Assembly: GCA_963814955.1 (NCBI GenBank)
Contig: CAWFEX010000015.1
Span: forward strand, 620,001-684,000
DNA: 64,000 bases
Source of the DNA: DATCJA01 sp963814955
Lineage (GTDB): Bacteria; Acidobacteriota; Vicinamibacteria; Vicinamibacterales; UBA2999
Direction of reading: 5' to 3'
Below are positions 43,494 through 51,740 of the stretch, one piece after another. The translations under genes were made by a program, and so were the position numbers. A model generated the notes under the pieces. That model did not search any database. It was not told where the DNA came from and was given only the letters and a program-made list of their open reading frames with translations. Every line of letters starts with the position of its first letter. Positions within the stretch are counted from its first letter, which is position 1.

Positions 43494-45179
43494 CTACATT
43501 TCCTCCACGTCCCGGATCTGTGCCGGGAACACATCGAGCATCGCCTGCACGGCCGAGGAAGACATCGCTTCCGCCTTGAGATCGCGCTTGGCCGGAGCAG
43601 CCGGCGCAGCGTCCTCCTGCTGCGTCGCGGCCGCAGGCGGCTCCTGCGCAGGTGCTGTCTGCAGGGCATTCACCGCGATCCGCCGGCCCGCCAGGCGCTG
43701 CGCCGTGGCCTCGAGCCACGCCCGAGCCTGATCGAACTGGTCGCGCAGCGCGCGATGGTGCGGCAGAAAGGTGAACGTGATCGCGTCGTCTGCCACGTCG
43801 ATCCGCTGTGCCTGCGCAACGACGGTGTTGTAGAAGAACGTCTTGGCCGCACGAATCTCGCCGAGAAACGCGTCCTTGAGCGAACCGGCCGTCTCGGGCG
43901 CGGTCGGGGGCGCTACGGGCCTGGGCATCGCGGGCACGGCGGTGCGTGGTGGCGACGACACGACAGTACGAGGTGGTGACGATGCCGCAGACCGTTGCGA
44001 CGCGGCCGGACGGCTCCCTCCAGATTGGGCGCCGGACGCTGGCCGCTGCGAGCCCAACTCCTCCATGAGCTCGGTTAACGGTACGAGCTTCCTCAAGTGC
44101 ATCCAGCGCAGCAGCACCATTTCGAAGTGGTAGCGCGGATGCGACGCGTTCCGGATCTCCTGCTCGGCCTCGCTCAACAGGTCGAAGGCGCGCAGCAAAT
44201 CTTCGCGAGAAAAACGCGAACCCAGTCCGCGAAGCCGCTCCAGCTCCCCCTCAGCAAGCTCGCCGTCGCCGGCGCGGGCCGGATCCACCGACAGCACCAT
44301 CATGTCGCGCACCAGCCGCGCGAGCTCCCGGCACACCAGCCGGAGATCGTGCCCGGATTCGACCGCCCGATCCGCCAGCGCGAACGCGCGCGGCCCATCC
44401 TCCTCCACGACCGCACCTACCAGATCGAACAGCAGGTCGCGTCCGACCAGCCCCAGCACCGCCGACACTTCCTCAACCGTCACCCGCTCGCCGGCGAACG
44501 CAATCACCTGATCGAGCGCGCTCTGCGCGTCGCGCATGCTGCCTTCGGCAGCCCGCGCGATGAGCGCGAGCGCGGCTTCCGAGGCGTCGATGTGCTCCGC
44601 GTCCGCAATCTTTCTGAGCTGCTCGGCAATCGCTCTGGCTGAAATCGCGCGGAACTCGAATACCTGCGAACGGGACAGAATCGTGTCCGGAATCTTGTGA
44701 AGCTCGGTGGTCGCCATCATGAAGACGACGTGCGCCGGCGGCTCCTCGATCGACTTGAGCAGCGCATTGAAGGACTGGGGGGACAGCTGGTGGACTTCGT
44801 CGATGATGAAAATCTTGTAGCGATCGCGAACCGGGACAATCGCGAGCCCGGCGATGACGACCTCGCGAATGTTGTCGATGCCGGTATGGCTCGCAGCGTC
44901 GATCTCGAGCACGTCGATGTCACGTCCCTGGGCGATCTCGACGCATGCGTCGCAGGTGCCGCACGGTTCGGCGGTTGGACCGTTCGCGCAGTTGAGCGCC
45001 TTCGCCAGGATCCGCGCCGTCGTCGTCTTTCCGCAGCCGCGAGGACCGGCGAAGACGAACGCATGGGCGATGCGGCCGCTCGCGAGGGCATTGCGCAGCG
45101 TTCGCGTGACCGGCTCCTGGCCGACGACTTCGTCGAACCGCTGCGGACGCCATTTGCGAGCGAGAACCTGGTAGGCCAT
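43494..45179 (-). CDS. dnaX: DNA polymerase III subunits gamma and tau
   Basis: 561 aa. Walker A 'AGPRGCGKTTTARILAKALNC', zinc Cys set (C in ALNC, then CGTCDAC), Walker B 'FIIDEVHQLS', sensor/SRC-like 'ILSRSQVFEFRAI', and lid and collar domains. The second half has a Pro/Ser-rich linker with a repeated 'SPPRTxV' unit, then a compact tau-like domain ('AAKTFFYNTVVAQAQRIDVA', 'DAITFTFLPHHRALRDQF'). It loads the sliding clamp and couples the replicase to the helicase. The SRP RNA gene lies 79 nt upstream. Confidence 0.97.
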   Translation of the reverse strand: MAYQVLARKWRPQRFDEVVGQEPVTRTLRNALASGRIAHAFVFAGPRGCGKTTTARILAKALNCANGPTAEPCGTCDACVEIAQGRDIDVLEIDAASHTGIDNIREVVIAGLAIVPVRDRYKIFIIDEVHQLSPQSFNALLKSIEEPPAHVVFMMATTELHKIPDTILSRSQVFEFRAISARAIAEQLRKIADAEHIDASEAALALIARAAEGSMRDAQSALDQVIAFAGERVTVEEVSAVLGLVGRDLLFDLVGAVVEEDGPRAFALADRAVESGHDLRLVCRELARLVRDMMVLSVDPARAGDGELAEGELERLRGLGSRFSREDLLRAFDLLSEAEQEIRNASHPRYHFEMVLLRWMHLRKLVPLTELMEELGSQRPASGAQSGGSRPAASQRSAASSPPRTVVSSPPRTAVPAMPRPVAPPTAPETAGSLKDAFLGEIRAAKTFFYNTVVAQAQRIDVADDAITFTFLPHHRALRDQFDQARAWLEATAQRLAGRRIAVNALQTAPAQEPPAAATQQEDAAPAAPAKRDLKAEAMSSSAVQAMLDVFPAQIRDVEEM

Positions 45180-45257
45180 CTAGGGCAAGTTCAAACTTAG
45201 AAGTTCAAAGTGCAAAGTAAGTGCGAAAGTTTGCACGTAGCAAGTTGGAAGTACGAG

Positions 45258-45387
45258 TGGTGGGCCCCACCGCGACCCGGTGCACCTGCGGCACACCTCA
45301 GGGTCTGTTTAGCGCTGCTGCCTTCCGGCCCTGACGCGGTTCGCAGGCTGAAGTTGCACAGGGTCCGGGCCGCGGCGCGGCCCACCA
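45258..45387 (-). ncRNA. ffs: bacterial SRP RNA (4.5S/ffs)
   Basis: On the minus strand, TGGTGGGCC and GGCCCACCA pair at the ends of a 130-nt hairpin. The conserved domain IV lies in the middle (gtcAGGGCCGGAAGGCAGCAGCgc): the asymmetric internal loop and the GGAA tetraloop that bind Ffh. A single rod-like helix without an Alu domain is the small bacterial type. Its place just upstream of dnaX is frequent among bacteria. Both ends are set by pairing and may be a few bases off. Confidence 0.9.
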
Positions 45388-45392
45388 AAACG

Positions 45393-46394
45393 TCAGTATA
45401 TCAGCCGTCTCGCGAGATTTTCGTACAGGGTGACGGCGGCGCGCAGCTCATCGAGCGCCACGTGCTCCTCGACGGTGTGCGCAACGTGTATGGATCCGGG
45501 GCCAACCAGCAGCGGCTTTCCCCAACTGCCGAGCAGAGGCACGTCGCTGGCGTACGGAAACACCGCCGTCTCGAAGCCATCGACCGTATGCATGCGAACG
45601 GCAGGGATGTCGAGCGCGTGCTCGATCGTGACAAGTCCCTCCACCACACGAAGCGCCTCGCGCACAGGACCGATGTCCCCTACCGTGCGAAACATCAGCT
45701 CCGCCGACGCGTGCGGCGACACGACGTTGGGCGCCACCCCGCCTTCGATCAGGCCGACGGTGTAGTGGGTGCGGCCGAGCAGTGGATCCGCAGGCAGTTG
45801 CAGGCCTCGAATCACCATCAATGCGTCGAGCAGCTTGTCGATGGCCGACTCGCCGAGCTCGGGAAACGCGGAGTGCGCCGCGCGTCCTTCTGCATGGAGC
45901 CGCACGCGCAGCACGCCGCGTGTGGCGGCGGCGAGCCGGTTGTCCGTCGGTTCGCCATTCACCAGGTAGCGCACGCCAGCCGGAGCGTGAAGGTTCGCTA
46001 TCCGCGCGCCGTCGCTGCCTCGCTCCTCACCGGCGAGGAACAGCAGCGCGACGTGCGTCTCTCCCGACGCCCGCAGCCGCTCTGCGGCAGCGATCTGGGC
46101 GGCCAGAATGCCCTTCGCATCACACGCTCCCCGGCCGAACACGAGCCCGCGCTCCTCGCGGCTGGAGAAAAACGGGGGGACACAGTCGAAGTGAGTCGAA
46201 AAGACAACGGCGGGCAGGTCAGCCTGGGAGGCGTAAACGTTGAATCGGCCGTCCGACACCGGCTGCTCCTCGACACGATAGCCGCGATCGCCCAGAAAGC
46301 GCGCAAGCCACGCGCCGACCTCGCCTTCACGGCCGGTTGTGGAATCGATGTCGATCAGCGTGCGGGCAAGCGAAATCGGATCTACCTGATCCAT
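45393..46394 (-). CDS. M20 family metallopeptidase (ArgE/DapE group)
   Basis: The start is set at the ATG at 46394 (MDQVDPISLARTLIDIDSTT), the family N-terminus; the open frame extends to 46562 through dapA sequence. 333 aa. Metal ligands: 'VVFSTHFDCVPPF' (H and D), 'VFGRGACDAKG' (bridging D), 'LFLAGEERGSDG' (catalytic and metal E) and a late His in 'IHVAHTVEEHVALDE'. The dimerisation lid domain lies between. Being directly downstream of dapA and dapB, it may act as succinyl- or acetyl-diaminopimelate deacylase, but ArgE-like deacetylation cannot be excluded. Confidence 0.85.
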   Translation of the reverse strand: MDQVDPISLARTLIDIDSTTGREGEVGAWLARFLGDRGYRVEEQPVSDGRFNVYASQADLPAVVFSTHFDCVPPFFSSREERGLVFGRGACDAKGILAAQIAAAERLRASGETHVALLFLAGEERGSDGARIANLHAPAGVRYLVNGEPTDNRLAAATRGVLRVRLHAEGRAAHSAFPELGESAIDKLLDALMVIRGLQLPADPLLGRTHYTVGLIEGGVAPNVVSPHASAELMFRTVGDIGPVREALRVVEGLVTIEHALDIPAVRMHTVDGFETAVFPYASDVPLLGSWGKPLLVGPGSIHVAHTVEEHVALDELRAAVTLYENLARRLIY

Positions 46395-46452
46395 CGCTCG
46401 AGCTGGGCATTCCGCGATTCGAACAGAGCAGCGACGTCGTGGGTGAGGCCGG

Positions 46453-47355
46453 TCACACGCGGGCGGCGGAACCGAGCAGCTTGAGATCCTGGAGAACCTT
46501 GTTGATCTTGTCGCGCGAGGCCGGACCTGGCGGCACGAGCGGCAGACGATACGCCTCCTCAATCAGGCCCATGGCGGCCATCGCCGCCTTCACCGGAATC
46601 GGGTTTGCCTCGATGAAGTTCACCTGCAGCAACGGCAGCAGCCAGCGGTGAAGCCGACGGGCGCCCGCAAAATCCCCTGTCTCGGACAGCTCGATCATCT
46701 GAACCATCTCCGAAGGAATCGCGTTCGACGCCACTGAAATCAGTCCCTTGCCGCCGATCGCCATCACCGCGACCGCAATCGGATCGTCACCGCTGAGCAG
46801 CAGGAAATCATCGGGCACGGCCGCAAGGATCTCGCTCATCTGCACGAGATTTCCCGAGGCCTCCTTCACCGCAACGATGTTGGGGAGCGCCGACAGCCGG
46901 CTGACCGTCTGCACGTCGAGATTCACGCCGGTGCGCCCCGGGACGTTATACAGAACGATCGGCAGCGCCGTGTTCTCGGCAATCGCCTTGTAGTGCTGAT
47001 ACAGGCCCTCGGGCGTAGGCTTGTTGTAATACGGCGTCACCGAGAGAATCCCGTCGACGCCGATTCCCTCGAGCTCGTGAATCAGGTCGATGACCTCGCG
47101 CGTGTTGTACCCGCCGGCGCCGGCGAGCACCGGCACACGGCCGGCGGTCTCGTCCACGACCAGTTGGCAGACGCGCAATTTTTCGCTGTCGCTCAACGTC
47201 GGCGCCTCGCCAGTCGTGCCACAGGGCGAGACGAAATGAATGCCCGCCTCGATCTGACGCCGCACGAGCCGGCGCACGGCGGACTCATCGATTGAGCCGT
47301 CTTTGCGAAACGGGGTAATGAGCGCGGTTCCAACGCCGCTGAAGGGAATGCGCAT
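46453..47355 (-). CDS. dapA: 4-hydroxy-tetrahydrodipicolinate synthase
   Basis: 300 aa, full length. 'GTALITPFRKDGSIDE', the substrate loop 'SPCGTTGEAPTLSDSEKLRV', 'LSVTPYYNKPTPEGLYQHY' with the catalytic Tyr, 'NVPGRTGVNL' and the Schiff-base Lys in 'IVAVKEASGNL', then 'LLSGDDPIAVAVMAIGGKGLISVASN'. It condenses pyruvate with aspartate semialdehyde at the branch into lysine and diaminopimelate. The neighbours dapB, lysC and asd provide the pathway. 3 nt separate it from dapB. Confidence 0.97.
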   Translation of the reverse strand: MRIPFSGVGTALITPFRKDGSIDESAVRRLVRRQIEAGIHFVSPCGTTGEAPTLSDSEKLRVCQLVVDETAGRVPVLAGAGGYNTREVIDLIHELEGIGVDGILSVTPYYNKPTPEGLYQHYKAIAENTALPIVLYNVPGRTGVNLDVQTVSRLSALPNIVAVKEASGNLVQMSEILAAVPDDFLLLSGDDPIAVAVMAIGGKGLISVASNAIPSEMVQMIELSETGDFAGARRLHRWLLPLLQVNFIEANPIPVKAAMAAMGLIEEAYRLPLVPPGPASRDKINKVLQDLKLLGSAARV

Positions 47356-47358
47356 TGT

Positions 47359-48027
47359 TCAGCCCCCCCTGAGAACGTCTTGCATCGTGAACCAGCCCCG
47401 CCGTCCCTGGATCCATCGCGCCGCATGCAGGGCGCCCGCGGCAAAGCCGCGCCGGTCGCGCGCGGTGTGCGTCAGCTCGATCGTATCCGAGACCCCGTCG
47501 AATCCAACCGTGTGAATGCCGGGAATCTTTCCGGCGCGCGTCGACGACATGTCGATGGGTCGCGGGTACGCCGCCGAAACCATGATGTCACGTAACAGCA
47601 GCGCGGTTCCAGACGGCGCGTCGCGCTTGGTTGCGTGGTGAGCTTCATGAATCCACGCGCCGTAGTCGCCGTAAGGCTGCATCAATCGCGCGGCCTCGGC
47701 AACAACGAGCTGAAAGAGGTTCAAGCCGATCGAAAAGTTCGCTGACGTGACAACGCCGAGGCCCGCCAGCTCCGCTTGCGATCGCAGCTCAGGTTCCTGC
47801 ACCGACCATCCCGTAGTTCCAATAACGACGGGGAGCTTGCGATCGAGATATTTCGGGAAATTTGTGCGCAACGCGTCCGCGGTGGAAAAGTCGACGGCCA
47901 CGTCTGCGGCAACCGACCAGTCGCCGATGCCCTCGTCGATGCGGTCCGCAATCTCGCAGCCGTGCTCCGGCGCCAGCTGCTCGACCATCCGGCCCATTTT
48001 CCCGTAGCCGACAATCAGCAGCTTCAT
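47359..48027 (-). CDS. dapB: 4-hydroxy-tetrahydrodipicolinate reductase
   Basis: Start at the ATG at 48027 (MKLLIVGYGKMGRMVEQ); the open frame upstream to 48177 is a shadow. 222 aa, at the short end for the family (usually 240-270). Rossmann GYGKMG, 'VVIGTTGWS', 'TSANFSIGLNLF', and the substrate motif 'IHEAHHATKRDAPSGTALLL' with the His-His pair and Lys. The short form lacks part of the first domain's extra helices, as in several Acidobacteria and chlamydia-like forms (recollection). NAD(P)H-dependent, next step after DapA. Confidence 0.95.
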   Translation of the reverse strand: MKLLIVGYGKMGRMVEQLAPEHGCEIADRIDEGIGDWSVAADVAVDFSTADALRTNFPKYLDRKLPVVIGTTGWSVQEPELRSQAELAGLGVVTSANFSIGLNLFQLVVAEAARLMQPYGDYGAWIHEAHHATKRDAPSGTALLLRDIMVSAAYPRPIDMSSTRAGKIPGIHTVGFDGVSDTIELTHTARDRRGFAAGALHAARWIQGRRGWFTMQDVLRGG

Positions 48028-48048
48028 CGCTCGAGACGGTAACGTACG

Positions 48049-48135
48049 TAGTGTCCGGCCCGCCTCCGCCGAAGGCTCCGGCGAGGCTCGCCGAAGCGCG
48101 CTTCGCGCGCGAAGGCGGCAGCCGGACCGTGACTG
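48049..48135. repeat. nested palindromic intergenic repeat
   Basis: Between dapB and lysC. GTCCGGC at 48059 pairs with GCCGGAC near 48119, enclosing further stems (cgccgaaggctccggcgaggctcg, cgaagcgcgcttcgcgcgcg). The outer stem sequence resembles the hairpin units at 41828. It is a REP-like element inside the lysine operon. Confidence 0.55.
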
Positions 48136-48139
48136 CGCC

Positions 48140-49498
48140 TCACGTGAAGAACTCCTCGTGCAGGCGCTGCATCGCATGAGGCAAGTCGGCCTGCCGCATG
48201 ATAACCGTGATATTCCTGCGCGATGCCGCCTGCGAGATCATCCGGAGCGGCACTTCCTCGAGCACCCCGACCACGCGCGCTGCGATGGCAGGGTCGGTGC
48301 GCAGCCTGTCGGCCACGGCGCACAGGAGCGCCATCTCCGGCTCGACCGCCACCTCTGCGAACTGCGACAGCGCTTCGACGATGGCATCCAGGTGCCGGCG
48401 ATCGTCAACGGTCACCGACACGCTGACCTCCGACGTCGTCACCACATCGACGGCGGTCTGAAATCGTTCGAACACTTCGAACACCCGCCGGAGAAAACCG
48501 TACGCCATCAGCATGCGGTCGGACGTGATGTCCACGACCGTGATGTCGCGCTTGGCCGCCATCCCTGTCAGCGGTCTCGGGCCCGGCGGCGCCTCTGCGG
48601 TGATCAACGTGCCGGTGCCGTCGGGTTTTCGCGAATTCAGTATGCGTACCGGAATGTTGCGTTCCACGGCTGGATGGATGGTACTCGGATGCAGGACCTT
48701 GGCGCCGAAATATGCGAGCTCCGCCGCTTCGGCAAACGAAAGTCGCGGCACGAGCTTCGGCTGCGGGATGATGCGCGGATCCGCGGTCAGCATCCCGTCT
48801 ACGTCAGTCCAGATCTGAATTTCGCTCGCACCGATGCCGGCGCCGACGATCGCGCCCGAATAGTCCCCTCCGCCACGTCCGAGCGTCGTCGTATGGCCCC
48901 GCAGGGTGGCGCCCACGAACCCGCCGAGCACCGGGACGCGGCCGGCATCGACCAACGGCGAAACCACGGCGCGCAGCGCCGCCGTCGTCTCGCGCATGAG
49001 CGGCATGGCGCGCGTGTAGTCGTCATTGGTCACGATGGCGAGCCGGGCGTCAACCCATTCGCCCGGCAGCCCGGCATGGACGAGCGCTTCGGCGACGATT
49101 AGCGAGCTGAGCAGCTCGCCAGTGGCCGCGACCACGTCGAGCGTGCCCGGAGAGACTTCGCGCAGCACCCCGAGCGCCTTGACGACGGCCGCGAGCTGGT
49201 CGAACTGCGACTGGACGTGCGCCGCAAGCGCGGCCATCTGGCCAGCGCCAACCAGCGCCTGCGTCATGGCGATGTGCCGATCGCGCAGTTGATCGACGTG
49301 CGCGAGGGCCCGCTCGACGTCCGCGGCGCCTGCTTCCCGGGCAATAGCGAGAAGCGCGTCGGTGACTCCGCTCAACGCAGACACCACGATCACCGGCCCG
49401 CGGCCGTCGCGAGTATGCGCTGTGCGGGCAATCCCGATCAGGCGGCGAACAGCGTCGGGATCGGCGACCGATGTCCCGCCGAATTTCTGAACGAGCAT
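48140..49498 (-). CDS. lysC: aspartate kinase
   Basis: 452 aa, monofunctional type. N-terminal 'MLVQKFGGTSVADPDAVRRL', 'VIVVSALSGVTDALL', 'GEWVDARLAIVTND', 'TTLGRGGGDYSGAIVGAGIGASEIQIWTDVDG', 'AAELAYFGAKVLHPSTIHPA' and two C-terminal ACT domains ('ITVVDITSDRMLMAYGFLRRVFEVF', 'VALLCAVADRL..ARVVGVLEE'). The ACT pair is the site of feedback control by lysine/threonine. First enzyme of the aspartate family pathway. Confidence 0.96.
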   Translation of the reverse strand: MLVQKFGGTSVADPDAVRRLIGIARTAHTRDGRGPVIVVSALSGVTDALLAIAREAGAADVERALAHVDQLRDRHIAMTQALVGAGQMAALAAHVQSQFDQLAAVVKALGVLREVSPGTLDVVAATGELLSSLIVAEALVHAGLPGEWVDARLAIVTNDDYTRAMPLMRETTAALRAVVSPLVDAGRVPVLGGFVGATLRGHTTTLGRGGGDYSGAIVGAGIGASEIQIWTDVDGMLTADPRIIPQPKLVPRLSFAEAAELAYFGAKVLHPSTIHPAVERNIPVRILNSRKPDGTGTLITAEAPPGPRPLTGMAAKRDITVVDITSDRMLMAYGFLRRVFEVFERFQTAVDVVTTSEVSVSVTVDDRRHLDAIVEALSQFAEVAVEPEMALLCAVADRLRTDPAIAARVVGVLEEVPLRMISQAASRRNITVIMRQADLPHAMQRLHEEFFT

Positions 49499-49611
49499 GG
49501 GGACTAGTGGACCGTATCAACTGAAAGAGTACCGCGCACAACAAGCTTCGACCGCGATCTTCCGGCCGCGACATCGGCGCGGCCGGTAGTAATTCAGGAA
49601 AGACATACCAC

Positions 49612-49682
49612 TAGATAGTCGGTAGATGGTAGTCGGTAGGTGGTAGTTCCAATCGTAGAGCGCACGCTTTCGCGTGCGCGGC
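49612..49682. repeat. short tandem repeat and hairpin downstream of asd
   Basis: Units of tagtcggtagatgg/tagtcggtaggtgg repeat in tandem, followed by a perfect 8-bp stem GCGCACGC-tttc-GCGTGCGC (49660-49679). It lies just after the asd stop on the minus strand and may act as a terminator or processing site between asd and lysC. The stem has no T-tract. Confidence 0.5.
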
Positions 49683-49683
49683 C

Positions 49684-50833
49684 TCAAGCAACCGTCGCCG
49701 GCACGCTGCGGAGTGGTTGCGCAGCCACTCCGAGGATGATGCGGAGCACGCGGCGCAGGGGCTCGGCGGCCCCCCAGAGGAGCTGATCGCCAACGGTGAA
49801 GGCCATCAGGTACTCAGATCCCATCGCCGGCTTGCGCAGGCGCCCGATGGGCACGCGGAGAGTGCCGGACACGGCCGCTGGAGTGAGCTCGCGGAGACTG
49901 ATCTCTTTTTCGTTGGGAACGACGTGCACCCATTCGTGCGCGCCCGCCAGCAGCGCCTCGATTTCGCCGAGCGGGACATCGCGCGTCAGCTTCGCCGTGA
50001 GCGCCTGACTGTGGCAGCGCATAGAGCCGATCCGCACGCAGATTCCGTCCACCGGTATCGGCGAATCAGTACGGCCGAGAATCTTGTTGGCTTCGGCCAT
50101 GGCCTTCCACTCTTCCCGACTCTGCCCGTTGCCGAGATCCTTGTCGATCCATGGCTGAAGGCTGCCGGCGAGCGGGTAGCCGAAGTGCTCAACCGGCAGA
50201 TTCGAACCGCGCAGCGTACTGCGTGACGGTGCGGTCGATGTCGAGAATCGCGGACGACTGATCCGCCAGGTGTGCGGCGGCCGCGCCATGTATCACACCC
50301 ATCTGCGACACGAGCTCGCGCATGTGCTTGGCGCCGGCGCCGGATGCCGCCTGGTATGTCATCGCGCTGACCCATTCCACGAGCCCCGCACGGAACAGAC
50401 CCGCCATCGCCATCAGCATCAGGCCCACGGTGCAGTTGCTGCCGATGAAATCGGTGGCACCCGCGTTCAGCGCTTCGTCGATGAGCCCGCCGTTTACGGG
50501 ATCGAGCACGATGACGGCGCCATCTTTCATCCGCAAGGTCGACGCCGCGTCAATCCAGTAGCCCCTCCACCCGGCTGCCCGGAGACGGGGATGCATCTCA
50601 GATGTGTAATCGCCGCCCTGACACGAGATCAGTACGTCCGCGTCCATGAGGGCGGTCAGGTCGCGCGCGTCCCTGACGGGAGATACGGGTTTGCCGATGG
50701 CCGGTGCCTGGGCGCCGGCCTGCGAAGTGGAGAAAAAGACCGGGTCAATGAGATCGAAGTCGTGCTCCTCCCGCATCCGCTGAACGAGCACGGAACCCAC
50801 CATTCCGCGCCATCCGATAAGTCCGACCTGCAT
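49684..50833 (-). pseudogene. asd: aspartate-semialdehyde dehydrogenase, one frameshift
   Basis: ATG at 50833. 'MQVGLIGWRGMVGSVLVQRM', 'FFSTSQAG', 'LISCQGGDYTSEMHPRLRAAGWRGYWIDAAS' and the active site 'FIGSNCTVGLMLMAM' with catalytic Cys. After an extra base near 50222 the second frame continues 'LRGSNLPVEHFGYPLAGSLQPWIDKDLGNGQSREEWK', 'VDGICVRIGSMRCHSQALTAKL' with active-site Arg and His, and a normal C-terminus. It is the long (E. coli-type) Asd, about 382 aa when corrected. Because the product is needed for diaminopimelate, a read error is more likely than a true null. Confidence 0.88.
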
Positions 50834-50850
50834 GGTGGGACGATCATATC

Positions 50851-51030
50851 AAGTCACAAGTCACAAGTCACAAGGGCGCAAGTTCAAAGTGCAAAGTTCA
50901 AAGTGCAAGGTTCAGGGCGCAAGGCTCAAAGAGATGAACCACGAAAAAACGCGAAGAGGGCCACGCCACTCGGTGAATGGCGTGGCCCTCGTTGTGACTT
51001 GTGCCTTGTGACTTGTGCCTTGTGACTTGT
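50851..51030. repeat. heptamer repeats flanking a strong hairpin
   Basis: CACAAGT-type heptamers (50851-50876) and gttcaaagtgcaaa-type units (50881-50935) face ACTTGTG/CCTTGTG heptamers (50994-51030) across a 13-bp stem. The outer arrays are complementary, so the whole block can fold as a long interrupted hairpin. Similar heptamers recur at 54090-54144, and gttcaaagtgcaaa units at 45188-45225. Confidence 0.7.
50956..50990 (-). terminator. intrinsic terminator of the msrB unit
   Basis: Perfect 13-bp stem GAGGGCCACGCCA/TGGCGTGGCCCTC with a 9-nt loop. On the minus strand it is followed by ttcgcgTTTTTTcg. It is placed 45 nt after the stop at 51036, so it should end the msrB-51281 transcript. Confidence 0.75.
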
Positions 51031-51035
51031 AAAAG

Positions 51036-51281
51036 TCAGCGCGGCTTGCGGCGGCGCTCGATCACGATCTGCATATCTCTCCGCCACGCGTCGCGCGTGG
51101 TGTCGGCGTGCTCCTGGTTGAGGTGACGCGCAGCGTCGAGCTCGCGCTCGAACGCCTTGATGATTTCTTCAATTCGCACGTCGTTGTGGTCCCTGTCCTC
51201 CATCTCGTGAACACAGCCCTCTGTACTGCAGGTTGCAATGACGCTGCCACGCTTCGCCTTATTTGCTGTGGTCTGGCTCAT
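51036..51281 (-). CDS. small hypothetical protein overlapping msrB
   Basis: 81 aa from the ATG at 51281, which lies 23 nt inside the end of msrB. 'VIATCSTEGCVHEMEDRDHNDV' with a CSTEGC pair, then a charged helix 'RIEEIIKAFERELDAARHLNQEHADTTRDAWRRDMQ' and a basic end. It may begin at the internal ATG at 51206 instead. Family not recognised. It is co-transcribed with msrB and followed by a terminator. Confidence 0.55.
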   Translation of the reverse strand: MSQTTANKAKRGSVIATCSTEGCVHEMEDRDHNDVRIEEIIKAFERELDAARHLNQEHADTTRDAWRRDMQIVIERRRKPR

Positions 51282-51681
51282 TTACCGGCGTAAAGCTCAG
51301 CGCCACGCCGTTTATGCAGTACCTCAACCCCGTCGGCGGAGGCCCATCCTCGAACACATGACCGAGATGGCCACCGCACTGGCTGCAATGGACTTCTGTG
51401 CGCTGCATGCCATGGCTGCGGTCGGTCGTGGTTCCAATGGCGCCCTCGAGCGGAGCGAAAAAGCTCGGCCAGCCTGTTCCGCTCTCGAATTTCCGTTCAG
51501 CCTTGAACAACGGCTGACCACATCCGGTGCAACGGAAAGTGCCGGGGCGATGTTCGGTGAGCAGTGCACACGAGCCGGGCGGCTCCGTTCCATGTCGCCG
51601 CAGCACCGCATACTGCTGCGGTGTCAGCGTGCGCCGCCACTCCTCGTCTGTTTTCTCAATAGGGAACTGATCAGGCTGCAT
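51259..51681 (-). CDS. msrB: peptide-methionine (R)-S-oxide reductase MsrB
   Basis: 140 aa, full length. 'YAVLRRHGTEPPGSCALLTEHRPGTFRCTGCGQPLF' and 'VHCSQCGGHLGHVFEDGPP' provide the two CxxC zinc pairs. 'FESGTGWPSFFAPLEGAI' is the substrate region and 'LRYCINGVALSF' holds the catalytic Cys in the RYCxN context. The SGTGWPS block is standard. It repairs the R-epimer of methionine sulfoxide in the cytoplasm, as no signal peptide is visible. Confidence 0.95.
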   Translation of the reverse strand: MQPDQFPIEKTDEEWRRTLTPQQYAVLRRHGTEPPGSCALLTEHRPGTFRCTGCGQPLFKAERKFESGTGWPSFFAPLEGAIGTTTDRSHGMQRTEVHCSQCGGHLGHVFEDGPPPTGLRYCINGVALSFTPVNEPDHSK

Positions 51682-51740
51682 GATGTCCGGTAAGGAAGGG
51701 TCAGGGCCGACACATGAGGTCGGCCCCTACAGTTGTCAAA

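Noticed and set aside
45210..46484. A 424-aa plus-strand open frame over the SRP RNA and M20 gene
   Set aside because: It is antisense to a clear peptidase gene and to the SRP RNA, without any recognisable domain.
50841..51035. Heptamer repeats as a CRISPR-like array
   Set aside because: Units are 7 nt with no spacers; no cas genes are in the window.
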